Notes under the pieces: generated by a model
Told to the model about the DNA's origin: nothing
What the model saw: the letters and a program-made list of their open reading frames with translations, nothing else
The model's database searches: none
In this document: positions 9,548 through 18,583 of the stretch, piece after piece
How positions within the stretch are numbered: position 1 is the first letter of the stretch
Layout of the letters: the number at the start of each line of letters is the position of its first letter
From: Phoma sp. XZ068
Taxonomy: Eukaryota > Ascomycota > Dothideomycetes > Pleosporales > Didymellaceae
Direction of reading: 5' to 3'
NCBI GenBank assembly: GCA_004835665.1
Contig: RBKR01000025.1
Coordinates: 744,001 to 808,000 of the forward strand
DNA length: 64,000 nt
Translations under genes and position numbers: made by a program

Positions 9548-10995
9548 CTACGCCTTGACGGTACTCTTCTTCATACCCTTCTTGCTCTTCTTCTCGCGCT
9601 CCTTCTCGAGGAACTTGCGCTGCTCGTCGGCGCTCAGGCGGCCGAGCTTGGCGTCGCGCTGTTCCTTCTTGAGCTTGTCGGCGGCGATCTTGCGCTCCTC
9701 TGCTTTTTCCTCTTCGTCGAGGCGGCGGATCTTGGAGATTTGCTCTTCGCGCGTTTGGCGGATGCGGCGCAGGGCTTCGGGGCGGAAGTGGGCGTTGGTG
9801 GCGAGGGCGTCGGGGAGGCGCAGGAATTGGGTGAAGACGGGGAGGGTGCTGGTGTAGTCGGATTGCAGCTTGAGGGAGAGGTTGATGCGCTTGCGGGGCT
9901 TAGTGTCGTCGAGGCTGGAAGGGATTAGTAGGAATTAATGAATGTAGTTAGAGTACGCACGTCTTCGGCTGGTCCATGGGCTGGTCGGTGACAATCAGAG
10001 CCTCAAAAGCGTCGCCGGCGTCCTGGATGGCCTTGATGAGCTCCGGGGTCAGCATGGTGTCGGTGACCTCGGCGCTCTCGCTCATGACGGTGGTCCAGAC
10101 GGGGAGCTTGGCGTGGTCGCGGGTGGTGGTCAGGGACAGGTCGTAGCGGTCGTCGCGCAGGCGCTTCATGATGTCCTTGTGCACGACGGCGAAGACGAAG
10201 CCGTCGAAGGAGCTGTTGGGGACCTTCTTGGCGTCCGTCTTGCCGTAGACGGGGGCGATCTTGGTCTCCTGGCCGTCGAACACATAGGCAGTGGCCTCGA
10301 GACGCTCCTGCGGGGGCGGGAAGCTCTCGAAGAACAGCGGCAGGATCTGCTCGCCGAAGCGCAGGAAGGGGTTGAAGCGCTTGGCGAGGGTCAGCTTGAG
10401 GTCGATGAAGGCGACGTTCTGGCGGCCGGTGGCGTAGGTCGTGTACTCGTCGGCCTTTTTCTCGCGCAGGACGTTCTCGAGCTTCGCGGCCTCGGTCAGG
10501 GCGCCGGCGAGGTCGTCCTGGCCCACGCTGGTGGCGCCCGCGGCGGGCTTGAGGTAGCCGACCTGGACGAACTCGTTCTGCAGGACGGGGACATGCGCCT
10601 TGGCCCAGTTGCGGGCCTTGCTGCGGTTGCGCTTGGTGCCCCAGACGTGGACGACGATGAGGGCGAACAGGAAGGGCAGGATGTACATCTCGAGCTTGAA
10701 GTCGTCGACGGTGGTGCGCTCCCACACGCGGTACCACGCCGTGTACGGGCGGCCAGCGATGCCCGTCGCGGCGGCGGGTACAGACGACGTCGTCAGCGAG
10801 GCATGGTCCACGGGCGAGGGGTCGGGCGCGCCCGCGTAGTCGGCGAAGTCTGCGGCATGTCAGTGGTGATCGCGTGGAGGCGGAGTTGAGGGGTGTGCAG
10901 CGCAGGACACGGCAGGGAGGGTACGCACCGCCATCGTCAGCAGGGGCCACCACAGGCTTCTGGGCGCCGAACAGTCCCTTGACAAAGTCGGCCAT
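9548..10995 (-). CDS. CCDC47-like ER membrane protein (DUF1682)
   Basis: Three exons (10995-10929, 10849-9961, 9914-9548) with introns of 79 and 46 bp give 440 residues. One membrane segment lies at about 76-93 (YILPFLFALIVVHVWG) after a short acidic N-terminus. The DUF1682 domain follows (about 100-345, including FNPFLRFGEQILPLFFESFPPPQE), and the C-terminus is a Lys/Glu/Arg-rich coiled coil. The animal homologue CCDC47 is a subunit of the PAT/multipass translocon that helps insert multi-spanning proteins at the ER; the fungal role is inferred by homology. The start MADFVKGLFG is the only ATG that keeps the first exon in phase. Confidence 0.9.
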
Positions 10996-11416
10996 TGTTC
11001 TTGATGCCTCAATGGATCGCGAGCGAGGAGGCGTGCCGTTGAGGCCAGCGAGCTTGGAGACTCGGTTAACGCTCCCACGCTAGACCAATGTGGGGGGGAT
11101 GGAGCTTGATGGAGCTACCCCAGCTCGAGCTGTAATGCGGACGCAGGTGATTTGCAGATATGAGTGGAACGAATCAAGTCAATTCGAGCTCGTGTTAATT
11201 CCGAGATGAGTCTTGGTTGTATCTTGGTAGCTGTTGGACAGCCAGTCGTATCATCACGTAGGATAAGCTAGCTTCAGCTACATCCACATCACAGCGTCTG
11301 AGGACTTCATAGCACATATCGAGATAAAGACAAAGGAACTGATATTGCAGGCTCTATTGTTTGTACATTGACTTGAGATGCCTTGATGCGGCCTCGGCGG
11401 ATATCATGCGAGTGCT
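10996..11416. other. Intergenic spacer
   Basis: About 420 bp between two minus-strand genes, holding the COX7A-like 3' UTR and the promoter of the CCDC47-like gene. I see no coding region or clear motif. Confidence 0.4.
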
Positions 11417-11963
11417 CTAGTTCTTGCCGAACCAGGTCTTGTGTCCCTGAAAGCAGTCAGCCAGCGAATCTACACGCCTTTCAACAACACTCACAAGAAG
11501 CATGCGGGTCATCATGAACATGGAGGCACCGAGGGAGCCGAAAAGGACGACCTTGTAGGCGGGGATCATCCACTTGCCGCGGGCCTAGTGATTGTCAGCA
11601 TTGTGCCCAGCACGTGGTTTCAAGCTGTTGTCCGCGAGCCGTTTCTGCTTCCATGCGCGCAGTGATTCGACATGGCCTCGCTATCCTCGGCCATGCGCTG
11701 CTCAACACCCTCGACATGCTCGACCAATCGCGTCCGTCTCTTTCCAGCTTATCCCCGCAATTCAGGACGAACGCACCTTCTCCCAGGTCCTCAGGCCGTC
11801 GTTCTTCTGGAAGTACTTCTGGTATTGGGGAACGTTGTTCTCGCGGAAAACCCAGCTGCAGGCTGTCAGTACGGTATGACTGGGTGGGGGCAGCACGGGG
11901 CAGGCGGCCAGCAATTGGCCGGATATCGTGTCGCGCAGCTGCAGAGAAGACGTACCCAGCCAT
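11417..11963 (-). CDS. Cytochrome c oxidase subunit VIIa-type small protein
   Basis: Four tiny exons (11963-11956, 11855-11777, 11584-11495, 11446-11417) with introns of 100, 192 and 48 bp encode 68 residues, too fragmented to show as one open frame. The N-terminus NNVPQYQKYFQKNDG matches the VPxxQKxFQxxNG signature of animal COX7A, and a single membrane helix follows at about 40-58, ending in GHKTWFGKN. Family members are structural subunits of respiratory complex IV in the mitochondrial inner membrane. The first exon is only 8 bp (ATGGCTGG). It is divergent from the PPR gene, with ATGs 154 bp apart, so the two may be co-regulated. Phases agree at all three junctions. Confidence 0.8.
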
Positions 11964-12117
11964 TGTGAAGAGTGGAGAGGTGTATATGCGGTGTCGCGGG
12001 GGCAATGGGTGGTTTGGTGCGGTGTCGTCAAAGTGAGGTTGCGTCGAATGATCCGGCAGAAGGAGAGGGCTTGGCACCGACCGGCCGCTAGCCGCATACG
12101 GCCCGCAACTTTTGGAC
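11964..12117. promoter_or_regulatory. Divergent promoter shared by COX7A-like and PPR genes
   Basis: Only 154 bp separate the two opposed start codons, so both promoters must overlap here or extend into the genes. Both products are predicted to be mitochondrial. No individual element is claimed. Confidence 0.55.
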
Positions 12118-14709
12118 ATGGACGCGCAGAGACAGCGACGCGCTTTGTCGGTCAATGGGTTCCGTCCACGCTCCTTGACCTCGAAGTTGATGCCACCGGC
12201 CTTGGACAGGCTCCTCGCCAGCCCCTCGGCCCTACGACTGCTGCGATCCATCGTCACCGCCCCGGAGCTGCCCGCATGCCACACCCTCCCGTGCTGTGCA
12301 GCCACGAGCACTGCAGCTAAGAGACGGACGTACACAAAGGACCATGGCCTGCCAACGAGCCGCAGCCTGCGCACGAACCGCAAGTGGAGGCGGTGGAACG
12401 AGCAGAGGGCGCTGGTCAGCGAGCGGGAGAAAGTCCTCAAGGCGCTGCTCGACGACGTGCCGGCGAAGGCAGACTCCACGCCTCCAGGATTTGACTTTCT
12501 AAGAGACGACGCGGCCGAGTCTGTCGAGGAGCCAGTTGTGGAGGACCAGGACGAAACATGGGCCGCCAGACTCGCCCACCACGAGCGCCTTGACGGCCTG
12601 CGCGGCATCCAAGCTGTGTGGAACGCCCGGCGCAGGCACGGGTACCGCCTGCCCACCGACGACAGCGCCCACGCCCGCTTTCTCTGGGGGACCTTCGCGC
12701 GACACCCGCAGCTTGTGCCAGCTGTCATCGATCATGCGGCCGAGCTGCAGCAGGACAAGGGCAAGACGTACCCGCGCCTGTACAGCCTGGTCATGGGTCA
12801 CTGGCTGGTGCGCAAGCCGACAGACGCGCTGGAGCACCACCACCAGATGCTGGTGAAGCTGCGGCTGAGGAAGCTCCCACTGCAAGAGCTGGCACGCGCA
12901 GTACGCAACTACGGCCACACGGCGCAGGAGGCACTGCTCTACATCTACCGCAACAGCAACGAGCGCGACCTCTACGATGACGTCGTACCTCGTCTCATCG
13001 ACTGTGGGAATATCGCCATGGCACGGCGGTGGCACAACCTCTGCACCTTCCGAGACGACCTCCCCTCCGAGTCCTCCACCCATCCCGTGGTCCAGATCTT
13101 CACCGCCGAATCGTCTGCCCTCTCCCGCCCGAATCTGCGCTTCGACGAGAAGCGCGAGAATCCAAACCTCAACAAATCCCTCATGCGGCGCCTGCTCGGG
13201 CGCGACACCGCCCCTGTGCGCTTCGAAGACTCCTTCACCGCGCGCATGTTTGCGACCAGAACCGTCCAGATCGAATCCATCATCAAAGGCCTGACCATGG
13301 TTGGCGTGAATGAGATTGGCCCCCAAGCAGTCTCCGCCATGGCCTGGCGCACGCAGCCCATCACCGACCTTGCTCGACGGTTCGAAGAGCTTCGAGCGGC
13401 GGGCATCGCACTGCAGGGCTCAGTCTTCTCTCTCGCGCTGGAGAAGTTTGCCATGGAGGGGAAGTGGGATCTTGTGCGCAGCATCCTAGCAAGTGACCAG
13501 CATCCGGATGTCTACGGCGACGCAGACACACAGCGCTCGCTCTTGACGTACTACCTTGACCAGAAGGACTTGCAGCAGGCTCAGCGCACCCTCGCCATCC
13601 TCGCACTCTTCCACAACGATCCAAGCCGCGAGTCCTGGAACCTCCTTCTGCAGCTGCGGATCAGGCGAGCCAGCCCACAAGACGTCTTCAACATCCTGCT
13701 CGAGATGCGTAGCCACGGGATAACCGTCTCCAGCGCCACCATGGCCACCACTAGGGAGATGCTGGCACGCCGGCAGCGCGGCCACCGACCTGCATTCCGC
13801 GGCAGCTTCGACGACCTACGCTTCGTCACGCGTTTCTACGTCCTGGCCCTCGAAGGCGGCATGACACGCGTCCCCCCTGAAGCCTGGCACGAAATCATCC
13901 GACGCTTCGGCATGCAAGGCCGCTTCCGCGAGCTCAAACGCCTGCTCCTATGGCTACTCAGCTGGTACGCGCCCCGGGACAGCCCCGAATTCGCCTCCCT
14001 CCCCCGCAGCATCTTCTTCGACGCCGCGACCACCAAACTCCGCCGCACCTACCCCATCAACAACCACTACTACAACATATCCCCCTCCCTAACCACAGCC
14101 TCCAAATCCCACCCCATCCGCATCCTCTTCCCGCCCTCCCTCCAACAAGGCCTCCTCGTCTGGGGCATCCGCGCCGCCCTCCTCCCCACCGCCCCCCTCG
14201 AACAATCCCTCCTCAACCCCACAGCCGCAAAAAAGCACCACCGCGCCTCCCTCATCCGCAAACGCATCCTGCACCGTCTCCCCTGGACAGCAGGTCTATC
14301 CCTCCTCGTCCAGCTCCGCGACCTCAACGTACGTGTTCATCCGCACACGGTGACGAAGACGCTGCAAGCGCAGTTTGTGAATCTCTTCGGCCCGGGGAGG
14401 TCGAGGGTTAAAGCGAATCGTATCGCGGAGGGGGTGAATGGTGTCCCGTATGGGGAGTTTGTGAGGGAGGTTAATCGCATTTGGGGCGAGGAGTTGCTTA
14501 CGGAGCCGCAGAGGGTGGGGAGGGGGGTGTTGGGGAGGGAGTTGTGGCATCCGCGGTTGAGGAGGAGGGTTGATAGGGGAGGGGAGGTTAGTCTTGGAAG
14601 GTTGGGGGTGGAGGGGGGTGATGGTGAGAAAGGGGAGCGAGATGCGTTGTCAGACTTGGAGAAGGATAGGGAGAGAGAGGTTGATAGCCGTGCGAAGAGG
14701 GGGAAGTGA
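12118..14709 (+). CDS. PPR-like mitochondrial protein
   Basis: Single-exon frame of 863 residues from the first ATG at 12118 (the frame extends two codons upstream to a TTG). The first 90 residues are rich in Arg, Ser and Ala and poor in acid, as expected for mitochondrial import. The central part (about 215-560) is made of paired helices of pentatricopeptide type, for example GIALQGSVFSLALEKFAMEG, VYGDADTQRSLLTYYLDQKD and PQDVFNILLEMRSHGITVSS. Fungal proteins of this class bind mitochondrial RNA and act in its maturation or translation; the specific target is unknown. The C-terminal 60 residues are charged and low in complexity. Its promoter is shared with a complex IV subunit. Confidence 0.8.
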   Translation: MDAQRQRRALSVNGFRPRSLTSKLMPPALDRLLASPSALRLLRSIVTAPELPACHTLPCCAATSTAAKRRTYTKDHGLPTSRSLRTNRKWRRWNEQRALVSEREKVLKALLDDVPAKADSTPPGFDFLRDDAAESVEEPVVEDQDETWAARLAHHERLDGLRGIQAVWNARRRHGYRLPTDDSAHARFLWGTFARHPQLVPAVIDHAAELQQDKGKTYPRLYSLVMGHWLVRKPTDALEHHHQMLVKLRLRKLPLQELARAVRNYGHTAQEALLYIYRNSNERDLYDDVVPRLIDCGNIAMARRWHNLCTFRDDLPSESSTHPVVQIFTAESSALSRPNLRFDEKRENPNLNKSLMRRLLGRDTAPVRFEDSFTARMFATRTVQIESIIKGLTMVGVNEIGPQAVSAMAWRTQPITDLARRFEELRAAGIALQGSVFSLALEKFAMEGKWDLVRSILASDQHPDVYGDADTQRSLLTYYLDQKDLQQAQRTLAILALFHNDPSRESWNLLLQLRIRRASPQDVFNILLEMRSHGITVSSATMATTREMLARRQRGHRPAFRGSFDDLRFVTRFYVLALEGGMTRVPPEAWHEIIRRFGMQGRFRELKRLLLWLLSWYAPRDSPEFASLPRSIFFDAATTKLRRTYPINNHYYNISPSLTTASKSHPIRILFPPSLQQGLLVWGIRAALLPTAPLEQSLLNPTAAKKHHRASLIRKRILHRLPWTAGLSLLVQLRDLNVRVHPHTVTKTLQAQFVNLFGPGRSRVKANRIAEGVNGVPYGEFVREVNRIWGEELLTEPQRVGRGVLGRELWHPRLRRRVDRGGEVSLGRLGVEGGDGEKGERDALSDLEKDREREVDSRAKRGK

Positions 14710-16593
14710 TGGAAGTTTACTGTATTATAGTCGGAGATACCCAATCCATACCCTAAATCCACCTTTTTCTCGTTGAGTGCCGGGTGCTTCTTGCTGATGT
14801 TCTGCTCTGCTCCTACTTTCACTACTACCTGAAACAAGAATCTTGAATTAAAGAGTTGAATTAATATCACCTTTACCTAAATATAAACCTACAGTCCTAT
14901 AAGTAGAAGCATCCTTTCTTCTCCAGCGAAAATAGGAAAATAACTCTACCTTCTTAATACTACAACTAATACCAACGCTGATACTACGTTCCTCGTCCGT
15001 AGATGATGTAGTTCTAAAAGTATTCACAGTTCAAGATATACTACACTACACTTAACAGACTATCTCTAGTATCTAGTGACCTTGCCAATATGCGTATTTT
15101 CCATGTATCCAGACAGACGCCATCTACATAGTCAAGGCCTAATGCGCCCTCTCAGACGCCGGAAATACCAGAAGACGGAGGAATTGGCGATAAATCCGGT
15201 GCCGTTTGGTAATGATTTTGCGATTTTGAGGTCCGAGGTCTGCATAGTTACAGATTGATTGCACGAGACGTCGCTGTCCAAAAGTAGATGCTATGTGAGA
15301 TTTGTGACAATTCGAGAGGTATGTTTGTATACTTGACAATGGAGTGCTATATCAGGGAGGACCAAGAGCTCAAAGTGAGTGTTATGGACTTGGTAGAGCG
15401 TCCGTGACAGCGGGGATGATCTCTAGTCGCTTTTCCTTGCGAGGCGGTGTTCTTTCCGGTGGTATGGCTAGCGATGTAGGTATTCCCTGTCTGAGGATGG
15501 CTGGTTCAGAACAACCCTTTGGGAACTCTACTGCTTTGTCTTTCGGGCTGTTGAGACCAGTGCTGAGCTATCTCCAGTGCAGGGCCTCGGGGCATACATT
15601 CGATGCATGAGGATCGGGAATTTGGCAAGATCGGATTTCCATTTAGACTCTGCCTCTGATACTAATGGGAATAAGGCAACTAGGGTTTGTGTTCCAGAGT
15701 ATGTCCACAAATAGCCTGCCAATGTGAGAGTTTCTAGCCGGTTTGACTCTGAGGAACATGGCAAGTTGTCTGCTCTATTTGGTATTTTGTGTAAAAAAAA
15801 AGTACCATGCCCATTTCGTGGCTGGATTTTCTAGAGAATTGTGCACAATTTACCTAGGTAGCAAGCCTATTTTTCCTTTTCCGCCAGAAGAATCCGATTT
15901 TACATCGAATTGGCTGTTTGACTTGAAACGATCAGCAAGTCTTCTCGTTTCTGCCGTAAATGTGAAGCTAGGAGCTGAATGAATCTCGGAACGAGCACCA
16001 ACAATAGCATCAAAACTACGCTGCCAGTTGCTTGAGGTGGATACGAATCAAGATGTTGATATGCCTGGGTTCATGACGTTATTCCATCATCCCTATTAAT
16101 TTGTGGGTATTTCTCAAACTGCCAGTGGATATCGTGTTGCCAGCGATTTTCAAATTACTCCGCCTCTCAGATTGGTATCGTCGCAAAAGTGGGGCTAGTC
16201 ATTGCAAATGGCATTCTATCTCTGTCAAGGCAGACCCTGTGCAAGGTGATCAGAGGCTACAGGAGCCATCGTGGATGGCAAGCATGGTGTGACGAGGATC
16301 TAATATTGGTGAGGTACTGTTGAAGCATAGAAGTAAAGTTTATCTTCTCTAATGTATCATTCGTAATGTGGGGTTGATAGATATCTTACATCAACATTTG
16401 CGTCGCATAAGCGACGGGAAATGTTGGAACAAATTTCAAGTGGTGGCCTTGCATCAACAGAAAAGGCTTGAAATCGCCGGACAGTATGACATGTAGCGGC
16501 AGCGCAAAAGAAAAGCACAAAGTTGAGTAACAAAGTATGTTAATCCAGCACTGATCTGCGAGCAAAGAGCTATGCGTACTCTACGCAATCTCA
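14710..16593. other. 1.9-kb AT-richer convergent intergenic region
   Basis: Lies between the 3' ends of the PPR gene and the DUF7580 gene. The stretch 14820-15100 is particularly AT-rich and full of stops. A perfect 14-bp palindrome (AATTGTGCACAATT) sits at 15837-15850 next to a run of nine A near 15793. No coding frame is convincing on either strand. Confidence 0.4.
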
Positions 16594-18390
16594 TTACGTG
16601 AACCCTTGCAACATCCCGAGGCTACGAAGCTCCGCCAACGACGCCCCGGCAATCTTAGTCTCAAACGTCAATGGTCCAACAACATCTTGGTATACTGCAT
16701 TCCAGGTTTCTTCGTCTTCCAGACTCAGCCTCGAGCCGGCAGGAACCCAGTTGGGTTCCAGACAAGCCCGAATGGCGCCCTGATATGTCTCAAAGCAGTC
16801 ATTGAGCGAGCTGACTGCACGATTGGCCACAAGCATATCGGTATTGACGGTCGGCGCACCATTCACAAGATCTGCCTCAGTCCGTAATGCCTCAATTGGC
16901 TGCCACTTGTGGATTTCGAGCAGCATTATACCAAGCCTCAGTATCCCGGGGTTTGGATGCAAAGAGTCGGGGTCTGATGGCTCGGTACCAACTGGAAAAG
17001 GCTCGAATGATGTGTCCAGATATGGGTGCTCCAAGTCCAATACGCCCTGGTCTGTGGAGAAGAAGTACAAGTGGGTCTTGTCCCACTGTCCACTAAGCCA
17101 AGGACTTTCGTGGAGTTGGATAAGTGAACAGGCGAGTGCTTTTGCCATTGTTCGCCTTTTAAGAAGCGAAGGCATGCTGACGTCTTGCAACAGTGATGCG
17201 AAAGATAATGCCGAATGTGATTGGAGGTATTTAAACTGGCTGGGTTTCCATGTGAGGCGCCACATCTTAGAGGCCACACTGTCATCCTCAACAAGTAGCT
17301 GTAAGCTTCCGTCGGGGAGCGGTGAGTTCTGCATTGCATCGCAGATTCTGTTCATTTCCACTTTGGAAGGAGTCGTGATCGCTCTAATAATAGTTTAGTA
17401 TATAAACGATTACTGAGTCTGACTTCATCCGATATGAGGTGCTTAAAGAGTCTGGAGCAGACTTACTGTGATGTATTGATAGTGACTTTCGCCTCCAGCC
17501 ATTTCTCCTGTCCCGGGGCATGCAGTTGCGAGACAAGGAAATCAAAGAACAGACCGGACTTGCGAAGGTGAGTTTCGGGAAGAAACTTGCCACAGCTCTC
17601 CAGACGAAATCTGGCTTGGTGTTGTGAGGTACACTGACAGGTCCAACACCTAGAGAGTGTTGAGAAGAGTTTTCGTGAGAGTGCACGCAGCTGAGAAGAT
17701 GGATATCTTCGCAATCGCGCAGAAACTGCCTTCCTTTTGGCAGCTTTGCATGATCTCTGCACGAACAGATCCATATCTCTGTTCCAGTCTTTCAGACGTT
17801 TCAGATGTTTGTGTCGAGAATTCTCTGTCTTTAAGAATCGAAATCGTTCCCAGAAAGAACTAGCTGTGGTATGTGCTTGGCTGTGTTGTACAAATGCCTC
17901 CAGCTTTGCCCGCATGTCTTCACTGTTCTGAACGAAATTGTCAGTTGTGTAAGTCCCAGTGTGACATGGGTCTTACCTTGTCTGTCCCTGTAAGATGCAC
18001 TCTTTTATCTTTGATCAGACGTCCAAAGAGGCCCAACAGTCGCTCCATCAATACGAAAAAAGCTGCAAGATCTTCCGCAGTGAAAAATTGGCTTAGGGCT
18101 TGCGAGACATCGGTTTCCGTGGTCCAGTTGTCCACCTGCCGACCTTCCTTGATCTCCAACTTTCTGTCCACCGATAGAAGTGGGAGCGAATCGATGATCA
18201 GATCAATTTCCTGATGCAGCAATACCGTCTCCTTGAAGAAGCTGACATAGAAATCGCGTAGTTGTTCGTCGCGGTTTGTAGAGCGAACGGCTTTCCTTGC
18301 AGCAGTTGCGTTGGTCGCGGTCGCCTTGCCAAACTCAATGAATAAGGGAATCGCCCCGAGAACTAATCCTGCAACTTCAATTCCCGACAT
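16594..18390 (-). CDS. DUF7580-type fungal protein with NLR-style N-terminus
   Basis: Three exons (18390-17977, 17927-17467, 17383-16594; introns 49 and 83 bp) give 554 residues. The N-terminus (MSGIEVAGLVLGAIPLFIEFGKA) has the hydrophobic helix seen at the start of many fungal NLR-like and HET-associated proteins, followed by helices to about residue 270. The C-terminal part matches DUF7580 as I know it: DLEHPYLDTSFEPF, then PNPGILRLGIMLLEIHKWQPIE and a final helix bundle. DUF7580 proteins look like remnants of a kinase-like fold; a role in fungal non-self recognition or signalling is only an inference. The gene starts 193 bp from a divergent pseudokinase gene. The protein name is assigned from memory of the family and needs a profile search. 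Confidence 0.78.
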
Positions 18391-18583
18391 CTTCGAAGCC
18401 TGTGTAACTGTCGCATCGAGAGTAATAACTTGATACCATTGCTTGGGCTGATGGTTTGGTGCGGCTGAATTGGTACCCCGCTTCACGTGCCCCAAGTAGG
18501 CATGCTAGTATATGGACACTCACACAGCATCTCCAGGCCTATACTGAACCGAGACGTCACTAACTTGGAGATCAGGGTTCTTC
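18391..18583. promoter_or_regulatory. Divergent promoter between DUF7580 and pseudokinase genes
   Basis: 193 bp between opposed ATGs (18390 minus, 18584 plus). This tight head-to-head arrangement suggests shared control, but no specific site is claimed. Confidence 0.5.

Noticed and set aside
10003..10995. 330-codon minus frame and 258-codon plus frame (10113-10889) over the CCDC47 gene
   Set aside because: The first keeps the true first exon but reads through its intron in the wrong phase; the second is antisense.
11595..12728. 377-codon minus frame
   Set aside because: Overlaps the start of the PPR gene antisense and the COX7A introns; no domain.
15837..15850. Perfect 14-bp palindrome AATTGTGCACAATT as an operator
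   Set aside because: It lies in a convergent 3' region, far from any start, so a promoter role is unlikely.
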